DNA of 64,000 nucleotides from the NCBI GenBank assembly GCA_963556695.1, contig CAUWAG010000010.1:6138001-6202000 (forward strand). Direction: 5' to 3'. The notes under the pieces were generated by a model. That model was given only the letters and a program-made list of their open reading frames with translations, did no database searches and was not told the DNA's origin. The translations under genes and the position numbers were made by a program. This DNA is from Anthostomella pinea (taxonomy: Eukaryota; Ascomycota; Sordariomycetes; Xylariales; Xylariaceae). Below are positions 33,783 to 46,947 of this stretch, one piece after another. Numbering within the stretch: the stretch's first letter is position 1; each line of letters opens with the position of its first letter.

Positions 33783-36700
33783 GATGGGCGAGGGGCGATG
33801 CGCCTTCAAACTGCGGAGGCGAAAGCGGGCGCGGTCGAGGGTATTGACGACAATGCGGACGAGAGAATCTATATCAAGTCAAGTCTGTAGCCGTCGCGGC
33901 AGTGCAGAGCAGCGATCGTAGGTGAGGGAGTTGGGGGCAAGGATAGCACGAGGCCTTGTGAGGCTTGAGGATGGAGATGGAGAATTAGGTTGGCGGCCAA
34001 GACTGGAGGCGAAGGCGAAGGCGGGCAACGCTGACAACCTAGGTCGAGGCACAAAACTGAAGGGTGCGCTAACGTCTGATCGGTGTGGGTCAGGGTACAG
34101 CGGTACTTCTACACCTGCCTATCTGCTGTCAGTCCTATGCCCAGGTGTGCACCTCTTCACACCTACAAGAACTAGACGTGGATCCTGCTTGAGACAATGG
34201 TATTGTTGTCAATAATATGTGGATTTAGTGAACATGGTTTGCAACTCAAAAGAAGTGTCGTCTCATGTGTTGCAGGTAATGTCCCCGCCACTTCTCGACT
34301 AGCAGGCAGCTTCAGGAATCAGGGGCAATTAGTCCGTCACAGTACGTACTTTACTTGCACACGGGCATGAACGATTACATAAAGCAGAAAAGGGCAACCC
34401 GACCTCTTGACTCTGGTGCTACTTGTAGGACTTTGGGGTTACTATTTGCTGACAGTCATCAGGGATCGGTTTTGCAGTCATCGGATTTCATTTGCTGCAC
34501 GAGCTGTGTCCTTGCCAATGATTTATAGCCGGGTTGTCATTTACTTCACCCCGCCGAGTACTTTATGAATGTCAAGGCCTTATCAGGGCCGATGACTGTG
34601 CGACTGCGATCACTATTATCGTCCTTTGTGAAATAAAGTATGACTCCGTGACAGGAGCGGCATATCTATTTGATAGTATTGTCATGAGCTTCCACGTTGC
34701 CACCTGCCACCTCTTCGCCCTCTGAAACAGAACGGAGGAAAGCACCTTCCCAGGTGTCGTCATTCAAGACTGTGAAGCCTAACGGTGATAACGAAATAAC
34801 GGGGTTTGGGGGTTGGTAGCGTGGGGAGATTCCACCCGTAGGGCTGACCCAGTCGACATCACGCAGAATGTTGCTGAACCTCATACGAACACCAGAGCCA
34901 ACATTGAAAAACTGAGCACGAATGGGATACCTTCCAAGGGGGGCATTATGCCTCTTCCAACGTCTCACACTGATTGAACATCATTGGTTCTATCTGAAGA
35001 GTAACCCAGGTTCAGCCTGTCAACCTCCCAGCAAGGCAGCCATGATCAATCAACCCAGCTGATCATACTGCGACGCGAGCTCTACATCGAACCTCGAAAG
35101 AACTTTAGTGACAAATCGATGAAGCATACCTATACAGCCAACTCTATTCACTGGTACATACTATTACCACACATTCAGCCTTCTATTCACCTTCCATCGG
35201 TTCGAGGACCCTAGCTCAGGCACACAACGATCAGCGAAGACACCCTCTCAACATCCGAGGACGTACTGTATTTGCCTGGCTCAGAACAACTTCATACGTT
35301 ACATGTACCGTGATGCCCTGAGGAGATGCCGCCTCGGCACATCCTGCCCACAGGCATGGCAGGGAGCCGGATAGTTTTGTCGAATAAGCTGCGATTATCT
35401 GCTTATCCCGACGTATTTCTCCATGTTTGGTCGCTTATGCCAGGTCATTATAAAGGTTGTCTTCCATCGATCGATCAGACGCATAGCATCTCGCTGCTAA
35501 AGGGGCCCAGGGGCTGAGCCTGGCCAAATATTCAATCGCGTCAAGGCTTGGATACTGGCCGCCATCTCCCACCACGCCGAGAACAGTTATAGAAAAGCGG
35601 TATCACAGTTCCAACAGAGCATTATGATATTGCTTGGTAACCATGACTTCGGATGGCTTCGTCTTTGGCACACCGGTATTGCTACTCTCTCAGGCGGGAG
35701 TGGTTTGAGGTGTACTAGCAGGACGGCCTCGCCTCACCAGGAGATTTGACGCCCTCCGCAATGGCTTTTAGCTTTCGCTGCGGAGGCCACCGAACCTGAC
35801 CTTGGTCGTTTATCAACAAGACTGTGACTACAGTTCGGATTGATCACACGAACCATGAGCTCTATTCCGTAGACTACCTCTGCCGCAGGAAGCTCGAACA
35901 CTCGCCGGTTTTCCACTTACCGATTCCCACACTGCAAGCTCGATCGAAAACCAGGTTCGATGAGAACGTCTTGACAGATCCGACGTGGCTTCGGGGGTGG
36001 GAAACCAGGAGATACACCACCCGGGATGTTCAATGCACTGGATATTTGGCAGCAACTTGAGATTGGATTTCGATTCGGTATTGCCTCTCCTTTCTGTTAT
36101 GGCCACACATCTATCGAGGAAATCAGTTGTCAGCCACTGATAAGTACCCACTTGATACACCACATCCCATCCATGAGCATCAGGCATGGTCCTTATGAAT
36201 CAGTTAATGTCGAGAACTGGTCTCCTACCGGATAGTACACGCCTAGGCTCGAGGCTGCAGTCGTATTTTGTGGCTCCTGCTGTCTCTCGCAGACGACAGT
36301 CCCTGAACCGCTACTGAGGTTCTTACCTTCCTGATCCAAACCTCTCGGGGGAATAAAGGTAGATTCGTGGCTGCAGTATATAGCTGCTGCTTTTTTACTG
36401 CACGGCATAGCGATGGCTGATGGGAGCTGGTCAGCCATGTTCCTTCGGTTGCTGGTGGTTATATGTGGTGTTCGAAGATAAATACCGGGTTGTGCAGGTG
36501 GCTGGAGGTTGACTGTTTACTGACTCTTGATGGTGCCTGAGGCGGCATGCAGTACGGCCAAGGTTGCCTTGGTGACACTTGGATCTGGGCATCTTTCCCG
36601 TTCTCCAGATCCACCTCTTGGTCTCCCACCACCACCACCACCCACATTGCTTCCTCGAGATCAATATTGAGATCCTTCCCACTCCCATACGCAGCGTCGC

Positions 36701-36814
36701 TGGGTAGCCTCCCATCTTCTAAACCCTTCTGTGTCAATCCGTAACAACTTCATACCCTACATCTGACGCAGTACCAGTCTCGCGCCATCTGAGAGATCGC
36801 CATCAACTGCGGCC
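33783..36814. other. Long intergenic region, no well-supported gene
   Basis: About 3 kb between calcineurin A (minus) and the helicase pseudogene (plus), which are divergent. The first few hundred bases are probably the calcineurin promoter and 5' leader. The only frame with some protein-like character is listed separately (34666-34968). No transposon ends or RIP-like composition were seen. Confidence 0.55.
34666..34968 (-). CDS. Weak hypothetical small ORF
   Basis: An open frame of about 100 codons with the segments APLGRYPIRAQFFNVGSGVR and LSPLGFTVLNDDTWEGAF, which look more protein-like than random sequence (alternating hydrophobic and polar residues). There is no recognised family and no clear splice partner. 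It could be a fragment of a decayed gene or chance. Confidence 0.22.
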   Translation of the reverse strand: MRRWKRHNAPLGRYPIRAQFFNVGSGVRMRFSNILRDVDWVSPTGGISPRYQPPNPVISLSPLGFTVLNDDTWEGAFLRSVSEGEEVAGGNVEAHDNTIK

Positions 36815-39800
36815 ATGGACCGGTAAGTGCAATCTACTCCTCCACCCTGTCCTCGTGGCACACCATGTGATGCATTCATCCACATATATCTCCTCGCACC
36901 TTCTTCAGTAGGTACGCAGTCTGACATATTTCTCTAGCTCTCAGGGCGTGCCACAGGCCAAACCTTGCATGTATTTCCAGCGTGATACATGCAAATTTGT
37001 ATCCAAATGCAAAAACCGCCACGTGAAGTTATCAGGCCCATGTCCGCATCTCCCGCGTGGCAAATGCAAATTCGGATCTGAATGCTTCTTTTCCCATGAA
37101 TCGTTGCCGTCGCCTCCTAACTCTCAGGAACCCACACGACACAAGGCGGAAGGTGGGGAACGGAAACCAGCCAACGCTCCTCTGAATGAACTGAAGCAGC
37201 TTGTCGGCCAAATCTCTTCACGCTCACATACCTCTTCATCATCCACATATACGAAACAGCAACAAGGCGATCGTTTCTTCCAGCTTGTCCTTGTGTCGAT
37301 TGGAGGAGACCCCGAGGATTCGCAAGAGACCATCAAACTTATGGCCAAAGAAGAGGGTTTCGGATTCATTAGAAGCCTTGTCGATCATCGGATACTCGGG
37401 GAGACAGGTTCCAACCAACGCAACAGAGTTGAATTATGGCTGAAGCAGGTGCGACCTATATTCCAGGTCCTTACACACCCTTGTGTCCTCAACTCCGACA
37501 TCCTCGAGCAACAAGTTGCCGAAATCTACAATTTCATACTCGGTGTTGGCGACAAGCGGATCAAAACGCTCTTTGACTTCGTCTTGGGCCTTCTCGATGC
37601 TTGGTCAACTCTACCGATGGCCAAGGATGACGAGTATGGAATAGTTGCCTGTGAGCTTTCGCTCTCGGTACTGGCGACCATGAATGGCTGCAATACGAAC
37701 AACATATTCAGTCCCACTTTCCGTCACATCGTGGAGCGGCTGGAAGATATTGTCAGAACTGCCCAGCGATCTTCCAACGAATTATCAAAGTTAACAAGCT
37801 CAGAAGTACCTGAATTACCTTCATCAGCGCCTTGGAGAAGGTGATGCGATACCCCAAACTGGAGTAGAGCAAATAAATCCAGTCACACGAAGCGAATTCG
37901 TAATGCGAAGAGACTTACCTGGACAGCTTTCAGCTGAAGGACCGCGACATGACAACGATCATGCCGACATTTGTGACATCAGCATTTTCCCCACCCATGC
38001 GGAAATTTTCTCAACACGCAGCGAATATTTACCGACAACCGACTCTTCGCTGTTCCATAAGCCAGGCATCCACGGGCGTCTTGATAGAGCCTTCCGCCTA
38101 CTCCGAGAAGATACACTCGGCCAGATTCGAGATGCACTCCGCACTCGACTCGGCACAGGGCGCAACCCTGACAGTAACCAGAACCGTGGTAACAGGAATG
38201 CTTCCCGCATTTACGTATACGAGCAAGCGGCGGTGAACGACGTCGACTTTGATGAGAATCGGGGTATGGATCTACTCATTCGATTCAGACAGCTTGTATC
38301 CAACAGGACCACCCAAGAACGTCAAGATTGGTGGGCAAATCCCGACCGCTTCCAGCCTGGAAATCTTGTATGCATGGTTGATGAGGAAGGCTCTTTCTCG
38401 TTCTGCCTGGTTGCGCACAGCACCATCGTCATACACGAAGAGAAGGAGAAACGCAAAGGGGGAGCAGGTAGGGGATCAGAAGAAGGTTGAAGAAACCCCC
38501 AAAATGCCATCTCTGGCTTTTGACGATTCGTTCGCTTATGCCCACCTAAATCTTGCTGAGGTCCGCTCAGACAACATCCGTCAAGCACTTCGATGGTTTC
38601 AGAATATCGGTTCTGAGCAGCAACTAACTCTCGTCGAGTTCCCCGCTATCCTCGTTCCATCATTTCTGCCTACGCTCGTGGCTCTTCAGCGTATGTCGAA
38701 GAGTCTAATGTCCCTCTCGCCGGCATCGTCGCTTCAATGGAGAGAAACGGGGGACTTATCACAGTTAAGCCCCCTCTTTACACACATATGTCAGGGTTCA
38801 GCTTCGACTTGAGTTGCCTCACAACTGATGGTACGGCCCTGCAACACCACCCTCGAATGCCACTCGATCCGTCAGAACTATCAAGGCACTCGGTTCTCGA
38901 TGTGACTCAATCGAGAGCTCTCCTAAACACATTGTCAAGAGAACTGGCTTTGATACAAGGTCCCCCGGGTACTGGCAAAAGTAAGTGTTTTTCCCCCTTC
39001 TTCTATCGCGTCACAGTCACCCCACATAAGTCTTCGTTCGCGAAACTCGAGGGTTCTCTTCCTGGCCGGACATGAACAGTGGGATAATCGCCATGGGATA
39101 AGCAACTATATCTTATAAAGCCATGCTTTATGCTTATTCCAGTGTGATTGTTCCACATACACACAATTATTCATGAATATTCAAGACCTTGATTACGGGG
39201 TGTCCGGGGACTTTTGAGGGTTCGGTGTATTGAACGCAGCGCTGACATAATATCGTGAAGGTTTCACGGGCGAGATGATCATCAAGGCCCTACTTGGAAA
39301 CAAACGAAAGGCCAACCTGGGGCCTATACTTTGTGTCTTATCATACCAATCACGCACTGGACCAGCTGTTTGTGCACTTGAAGCGCGACGATGTAAACAT
39401 CATCCGAACTGGCTCGCAGTCCCAGGCGGAGGAGCTCGAGGGTGTCAATCTTCGTCTTGTAGCCGGGACTGCTGGTCGTACCAGATTTGAAGTATCGTCC
39501 AGGCGGGAAAATAGATTGACTCTCAAGGAGAAAGCTTCATCGATCATGATGTCGGTCCAGGATCTCGTCTCCTGTCAAAGCTTGAGGAGATTGCAGGATC
39601 ATCTCTCTTCGTGCCACCCTCAACATCACGATGCTCTATTTGGTCACCACCACGGAGTAGGGTTGGAGAAAGTTCGCCTCGGTCCTGATAGACTCCTGAT
39701 CCAATGGCAATCTGGTGGACTGCCAGGTGAGTCTGTCCGGACTCGTGCTGTTGCGGATCTGGTGAAGGCAAACCTTTGGGACATGACGCATCCTGAGAGA

Positions 39801-40118
39801 CTGCGACTCTACTCGTTCTGGCTACATGAGATACGTGATCCGCTCATCACTGATATCATGCTCGAGTGCAGTTCTTATGAGGCGGCCAAGCAGAACCGCG
39901 ACAATGTACAGCGCGATATCAGTCTCCAATGCCTACAGGCAGCAGAAGTCGTCGGGGTCACAACCACTGGCCTAGCATTGGATTTTGAACTCCTTCGACG
40001 ATTACGTTGCAAAGTCATGCTGTGCGAAGAAGCGGCTGAGGTTCTTGAGGCCCACACCCTGACTGCTCTTTTTCCGTCCATCGAACACGCGATACTGATT
40101 GGCGACCACATGCAGCTA
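36815..40118 (+). pseudogene. ZNFX1/NFX1-type SF1 helicase with CCCH zinc fingers, multiply frameshifted and truncated
   Basis: An 8-base first exon (36815-36822, MDR) splices to 36938. Two CCCH zinc fingers follow, each C-x7-C-x5-C-x3-H (CMYFQRDTC... and CPHLPRGKC...). Downstream, conserved blocks lie in alternating frames: GQLSAEGPRHDNDHADI and FRLLREDTLGQ near 37920-38120, AGIVASMERNGGLITVKPP near 38730, Walker A LIQGPPGTGKS near 38960, a probable 279-base intron (38982-39260), HTNHALDQL near 39350, and the Walker B-like CEEAAEVLEAHTLTALFP with ILIGDHMQL at 40020-40115. Frame changes are needed near 37790, 38460, 38705 and 39335. The expected RecA2 domain after GDHMQL is absent; retrotransposon sequence starts there. 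Intact relatives are large RNA helicases linked to small-RNA and antiviral pathways in other eukaryotes. Confidence 0.85.
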
Positions 40119-40573
40119 TTTCTTGTTGCTGACGACGCTGCTCCTATTGATAATGATGGTAGAGGGCAATAAAACGCTCTTCAGCGAGTTCTTCCTCACG
40201 AAACAGTCGTTGATTTTCTGACCGGACACTCCGCAGAGAATCAAGAGGAACGCCACTCCCATCACAGGGACGACCCACGCGAGTGCACTCTTTGCACTTC
40301 CGGACACCTTCTATTATTTCGTATCCGAATTGAAGTAGCGAGCACAAGGCATGACCTCAAAGAAGAAATCGTCAAAGGCGTCAAGAAGTTCAGAGCGACA
40401 GACAGACAAGGAGACAAGATCGCGAGGACAGGCGCGGAACTTTGTGACTCTACCGACATGGTGTTGTTAACAACAATAATCTGAAGGACAGAGGGAACAA
40501 GGAGAAACAGGCAGATGGACAGGAACTCACACTATTTATCTTTAAGGGCGAAGACCTAAGAGGAGAGGGATAA
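40119..40573 (-). mobile_element. LTR-retrotransposon internal fragment with broken gag
   Basis: On the minus strand, immediately inside the LTR, comes a leader of about 115 bases and then a start at 40459 (MSVESQSSAP). A frame change leads to the segment RKCKECTRVGRPCDG followed by a charged helix (LRSVRSENQRLFREEELAEE), the arrangement of the Cys-rich gag-like protein common in fungal LTR elements. Stops and at least one frameshift break the frame. At about 40118 the sequence passes directly into the helicase pseudogene. No protease, reverse transcriptase or integrase sequence remains. Confidence 0.7.
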
Positions 40574-41094
40574 TGTTACGAACCAACAAATACCACAGGC
40601 CCGTTGGCAGGCCTAAAGGGAAAAGGATGACCTACAAAGGAACCCAATCAGAACGGGGGCACAACACGAGATAGGGCAGGGCATCCAGGCACGTGATCCA
40701 GTGATCCAGGGAGCCAGGATCACGTGACTAGAGTTGCTCACGTCTGCTCACGCGAGCAACGGTGAGTAAGGGAAGGTTGCTCACGTCTGATCACGCGAGC
40801 AACAGTGAGCACGCCTCATCAATGAGGGAGAGATTGGATATATAAGGATATACATTTCCTAGCTAGACAGATAGACAGTCTCTACCTCAGTGATCAATCT
40901 AAGCATCTTAGCCAACCCTAAGGTGGGAGAAATCTCCTGACGACTCGACTACACAGTGAACCCAGTTCAGACCAAGCCCCAGCATCTGAGTGTCTTCTAG
41001 TTGACAGAAGCCTCTATCATCCTTTGTGTTGACTTACCCTAGAATATAAACCCTATAGAACCCTTTAGCCTTTTAGGTTAGACGGCTTGTCACA
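40574..41094 (-). mobile_element. LTR, family D (521 bp), probable 5' LTR of the gag fragment
   Basis: On the minus strand it runs TGTGACAAGCCG to TTCGTAACA and is highly similar to the solo LTR at 26788-27313, in the opposite orientation. It contains a TTATATATCC element and a diverged duplication of about 34 bases (40734-40767, 40779-40813) in which GTTGCTC and GAGCAAC form hairpin arms. The plus-strand left flank is internal element sequence and the right flank starts ACACA, so no target duplication is expected or seen. Confidence 0.88.
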
Positions 41095-41386
41095 ACACAC
41101 TCGTGCTGAGGGTTACCAACCAGCAGCGTCGTCTCTAAACAAGAATTAAGCCGCGACCACGGGTGGCTGAATTATACGTCAAGGTTTGCAACGATGCCGA
41201 TGAGTCAAGTTGGTGGCTTTTCGGGAAAAGCTTAAATCCACTATATCAAGGCTTCTTCTTCTTTTACTCCAGTCTCATTCCTTCTCAACCTGCTAATCTT
41301 CCCCAAACTACCGTCACTTCGTCTTCATCACCATTTCACTGCGATATCCTCCCATCATTCCGCATCGCATTCCAACTGAAAAGACC

Positions 41387-42486
41387 ATGTCGTACCACTC
41401 CGGAAGCATATATGAACAGTCAACGTCCCCAGGCATGTCCAACAACGGTATTGCCGATGAACACGAGGCACGTGCGCCGCGCGAAAACACAGGAGCCTAT
41501 CACGAAAACCAAAGGTCAGAAACATTCCATCTCTTCCCCTCGTTCCCCCCAGAGATCCGCTACATGATCTGGCGACAGAGCTCGGACAAGCGCATGATTA
41601 GCTTCCGCTTCGTGAAAAGAACTGTAATGGATCGTCGAACGTCGCCGCCAAGGTGGAAACCGGCCCAGTACCGTGCTTACCAGTGTCAGCCCACGTCAAC
41701 CGCGAGTCACGCAGCCCGACCCTGCTCGCATACCAATCGGGGCGATTCGCGCGCGAGACCCTGCGCGCATACGGACCGGGGCAATTCGCGCCCTTGCACG
41801 TCTCCCAGCGCGGCTTCTTCTTCAACATGGACCTCGACATCCTGGACCTCCCGCGCCACTTCCAGCCGCTCCACTTCCTCGAGCGCGCCGACCTGGCCCA
41901 GCTGAGGAATCTGGCCTGTCCCGAGTTGGCGCCCGTCGGCGACCTGAACGTTCTCAAGAGATGGAGAACCGAAGAAAAATATATATCGCTTGGTTTTCCC
42001 CTTGCGGTCGAAGAGCATAATAATAATAAAAACTCGCGCGAAAGACTGCAAAGGAAGTACATCGCATCCCTGAAACGCACGAACCCCGAGCGACCGGAGC
42101 TGTGGACGGCGCAATGCCTGCTCGCGGAGAGGTTCCCACAACTGCGCACCATCTACCTCTACGACATACGGCTAAGCGAATGCCGTAAATCGTGTCTCTG
42201 CAGAATGTGGGAGGACCATATTCGACTGCCGTTTGCCCAGTCTCACGTGCTACGGCCCAACGACAACGTTGTCGAGATCCCGCTCGTGGGCGATCAGGAG
42301 GGGCGCACGATTTCGCTGTACTACACCAAGATGCAGTGGAAGAGGTTCCTCACACGGGGCAGGCATCAGAGCCAGTACGCGGCGATGATGAGGAAGAAGT
42401 GGGCGTTCCTCGCCCATTCGCTGGATGCTGCCCTTGGGGGAGTGCGCAACCTGTCTGGAGCGCCGGAAATTGGCAGGCATTATTGA
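41387..42486 (+). pseudogene. 2EXR-domain protein, frameshifted
   Basis: A frame starting at 41387 (MSYHSGSIYEQ) carries the start of a 2EXR domain: FHLFPSFPPEIRYMIWRQ, the hydrophobic/Pro motif of this fungal F-box-like family. The continuation, LPVSAHVNRESRSPTLL and GFFFNMDLDILDLPRHF, is in another frame that is open from about 41602 to the stop at 42486. The overlap of the two frames (41602-41690) places the shift. No intron with matching phase was found. The C-terminal part continues with plausible protein (LLAERFPQLRTIYLYD, a basic WKRFLTRGRHQSQY). 2EXR proteins are expanded in Pezizomycotina and their function is mostly unknown. A sequencing error or an overlooked splice form is possible. 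Confidence 0.65.
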
Positions 42487-43200
42487 TGCGGTCGGTGTCG
42501 CGACGGCTCTACGCCACGGAAAAGCACATCCCCGCCACGGCCCGGAACAGGTCGACTTCTCATTGTCAAAAGGGGTGTCCTTGATAGGGGTCGCTTGAGG
42601 GAGAGGGAAGTATCTTCCGCAAAAGTGCCCTGTCAAAACTACCTAACCAGACGAGCCTTGTCAAACGAATCTGCCACCATAGAAAGGGAGTTGAAGAAGG
42701 ACAGAAACGACAGGACACTTCGCTGACGACCATATAGGTAACACGATCCAGAAGTCAGGCCTTCTTGCACTTTCGCCCGCCACCACCACCTCTCTTCACC
42801 ATTCAGCACTGCTCGTACCAGTCAAGCTGTGGAATAATGATTCGCATAAGCACCTGGCAAAAGCAGGTATTCCCGGGGCAATTGACTGGAATAACTACCC
42901 AACCGCTGCTTATTCTAGTGCAAATGATCATTTCAACCGCTTGCCAGTGAGAAAGTGTGCCCCTTGACCCTTCCACCCCCATCCTGATGTACAGTATCAG
43001 CAAAAGCTCGTCAAGGGTGGACCCGGCACAGGAGCTTGACTTATCACATTATTATAGTAAATATGAAGAAATCACCAACACAGAGTCAAGTTACCAACTG
43101 TAGCAACACCGAGTAAATTCGCGTGAGAACACTATGCAGTACGACAAGTCCCTTCCCCAGCAAACGAACCCCCAAGTCCAACCCACAAGCGCCCTCTAAC
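42487..43200. other. Intergenic, no gene seen
   Basis: About 700 bases between the convergent 2EXR gene and the short-chain dehydrogenase gene. No gene or repeat is supported. Confidence 0.55.
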
Positions 43201-44336
<1,136 letters not shown>

Positions 44337-45144
44337 CTTGGCAGTTGCGGTAGGAGCACCGACTGGGGTATCAGGACAGTAGGACGACGGAGAAAAAGAC
44401 GGGACGCTGGTGATCCTCTATCTGGGGCACGGAGAGAAGGAGAGACAGGCGAATGGATAAGAACAGGGCAAACGCCTTTACCATCGGAAGAATTGGAAGC
44501 ATTCAGACATGTTATATGAGATTGATGTGTCCCCGAATATGCAGGGTCCTCGTTTGGTATACCGAGTATCGCCGACATGCGTATGGATCCAGATGCAAAC
44601 GGGCCGGAAGGCGACGTTCAAGTGGAGCGCGAGTAGCATTGCATCCAGGGCAATCATAGACAGTATTGGCAGCCAGGCGGAAGATTTCCCGCTTGACGCG
44701 GTTTGGAAAAGGGCAGACTGTTGTCTTCGGGCGGCTATCAAGGGGTCGGCGGATGCATGCTGGCGGTTGAGCTGATGGGCAGGAGGGGTCAGAGATAAGC
44801 GAGTCTTGGAGATGGAGCATTTTAGTATGCGCATTATGTCCTATTGGTGAGCATATACTTCCACATTGGACTTGCATACAGTTTCCCCGTTACCCATGCT
44901 GATCCTCTTCTCCTCCTCTTCTCCTCCACGGGGGTGGGGTAAATGTGACCATCGACAGATGCCACGTGACAGCCAAGCCGTCTAATGTGGATAGTTAGCC
45001 GCAGTACGGGGGGCCGGGGGAGGAATCCTGTTACATGGGCGCCGCGATGCCGTCCCGTAAGCCGTTTGACTCAGGTCGACAGTCCCAAACACTGACAAAG
45101 AGGCCGGTGGCTACGCAGGTCGGCTATGCCGATGCCCGGCAGAA
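44337..45144. other. Intergenic, no gene seen
   Basis: About 800 bases between two minus-strand genes: the promoter of the SDR gene and the 3' end of the dioxygenase gene. No other signal. Confidence 0.55.
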
Positions 45145-46947
45145 TTAACCGATGACTCGCTTCAGTATCTCTGCCCTTGGGAAGTTGGTATTCCTCCATC
45201 TTGAGACGAAGTCATCGCGATTGACTGGGAAAGTCAGTGCTTGTCTCATACGGACTACGGTTTCGGGGCGGCTGTGAACATGAACTCAAGAATGATGGAC
45301 TTACTATACCCTCCGCACATTCTCCGTACTCCGGTGAATGCGCTCCTGCCATGGAGAACTCGCCAGTTATCGAAGACTGTGAGCCGGGATCAATTTTTTT
45401 AAGATGCACACCAGGGGAATCCATTGCACACTTACTCAAGACATTGCCAGGTTTCAGCTGAAACCAGTACTCAACGGACTTTCTTCTCAAGATTTCATTC
45501 CATTTCCTTGCGGCAGCATACCATTCCATGGGCGAGTATAGACTGCCAAAGGGAACCACACCACGATCATCGTTGTTCCACCTGAGTCGATGCACCCTGC
45601 CCGTGGTTTCGTCAACCTCAAGCACAGGATACATCTTGTCAGGGGAGATCGTGATTCCCTTGTTGCCACTGGCATGCCAAGGGAGTCTGACTTGACTGAG
45701 CACCTCGAAAGCTTTTGGGTCCTCCGACTTCAACAGGCTTGCTGCATAGAAGCCGTCGACGAGGAGGGACTGACCCCCTAAGCCAGCGCCCGAGTCTCTC
45801 TCAGATGCGGTATCCACATGCGAAAGCAGATGAAAAGCCTGAAGTCCGGCGGGATCGGTGAAGTAGGTTGTATCAGTATGTGCGCCTAGCGCTATGTTCG
45901 TATAGGCCGTATCGGCAAGAGCAAGGTCCGGTACGAAATCATAGAAGCCGCCGTAATGAGTTTGTCGGATGAAAGCAATTTGTTCGAGGAACTTCTCCGT
46001 GGCGTTGGCGGAACTGGTTGGAACGCCCGTTACGAACGCAAACCCATTGCGTCTCTATACCCTCATCATCAGCAAGAGTACAATGAAGCATCAGCTAAAC
46101 GTACGATCAGGTCCGTGAGACGTCCGATAGCCTTGGGCTCTTGCAGGACTTTCTCATACATCATTTCGGCCTTCTCATGTCCGTCTACTCCGAAGAAGTT
46201 GATGCTGTAAGGGTCAGATGGGATCCAGTAGCGCGAATACGCAGATGGACTCACTCAACAGCTTCCGGCGTTGGCTTGTCAGACTTCAAGTAAGATTCAA
46301 GAAAGTCCCACGGATAGAAACTCTTGTGTAGATTTTCTGACCCTACTACGATGAGTACACATCGAAAGCAACAAGGTGGGGAGCCTACATTGTATCGTGA
46401 GTCCCTCATCGTTGGTGGCAATATGTGATGGTTGAATATCCTGCGGTAGCTGTATAAACTTTAGCATGGCGCATCATGAGTGACTTGGGCTACACCGACT
46501 TCAAATGTGTTGAAGTTCCTCTGCATCGTGTCCTGATGAACGCAAGTATCGCAGCGACAGTTGTCCCTTGAAATGTTCAATGATGCTGCTCATCTCATTC
46601 TTGAGGGATGACTAACCGGAGCCATAGATTTGGCCTTCGTACTTGTTACTATCGGTGGCTGGCTTTCGACATTCACTAATCTGATGAACTGTCCAGCCTG
46701 GGTACTTACAGTGCGGTCCGCTTGGTTTCCTTGGCCGTGTCATTGTAGGAGAACTTGAGGTACCCCAGTGAGCTTGTGACGGCTGGCCTACTGGTGATAG
46801 TAGCGAGACTTCTTGTCCGCCATTGGCAAGGGCGATTCCAAAGAAAAGCTCTCCTGCTTTCCCTGGTATGATTCTTAGCTCCAGCGCATCAATTTTGATC
46901 CTGACATCCTGACTGCCTACCTGTACCTGGCCATACGGCAAGAGCAT
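45145..46947 (-). CDS. Trimethyllysine dioxygenase, mitochondrial (carnitine biosynthesis)
   Basis: Fe(II)/2-oxoglutarate enzyme that hydroxylates N6-trimethyllysine, the first step of carnitine synthesis. Exons inferred: 46921-46947, 46710-46873, 46617-46634 (18 bases), 46500-46566, 46389-46449, 46255-46342, 46105-46204, 45436-46054, 45305-45376 and 45145-45224, about 431 residues. The N-terminal Zn site is LWLRDNCRCDTC, assembled across three exons. Then come GLTIQWSENLHKSFYPWDFLE, THYGGFYDF, the iron-binding HTDTTYFTDPAGLQ, GGQSLLVDGFYAASLL and the distal His in NWRVLHGRSAFTG. The second exon begins with an Arg/Ser-rich, acid-poor stretch (RRAFLWNRPCQWRTRSLA) that looks like a mitochondrial presequence. 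The first exon and start codon are uncertain. All catalytic residues are present. Confidence 0.88.
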
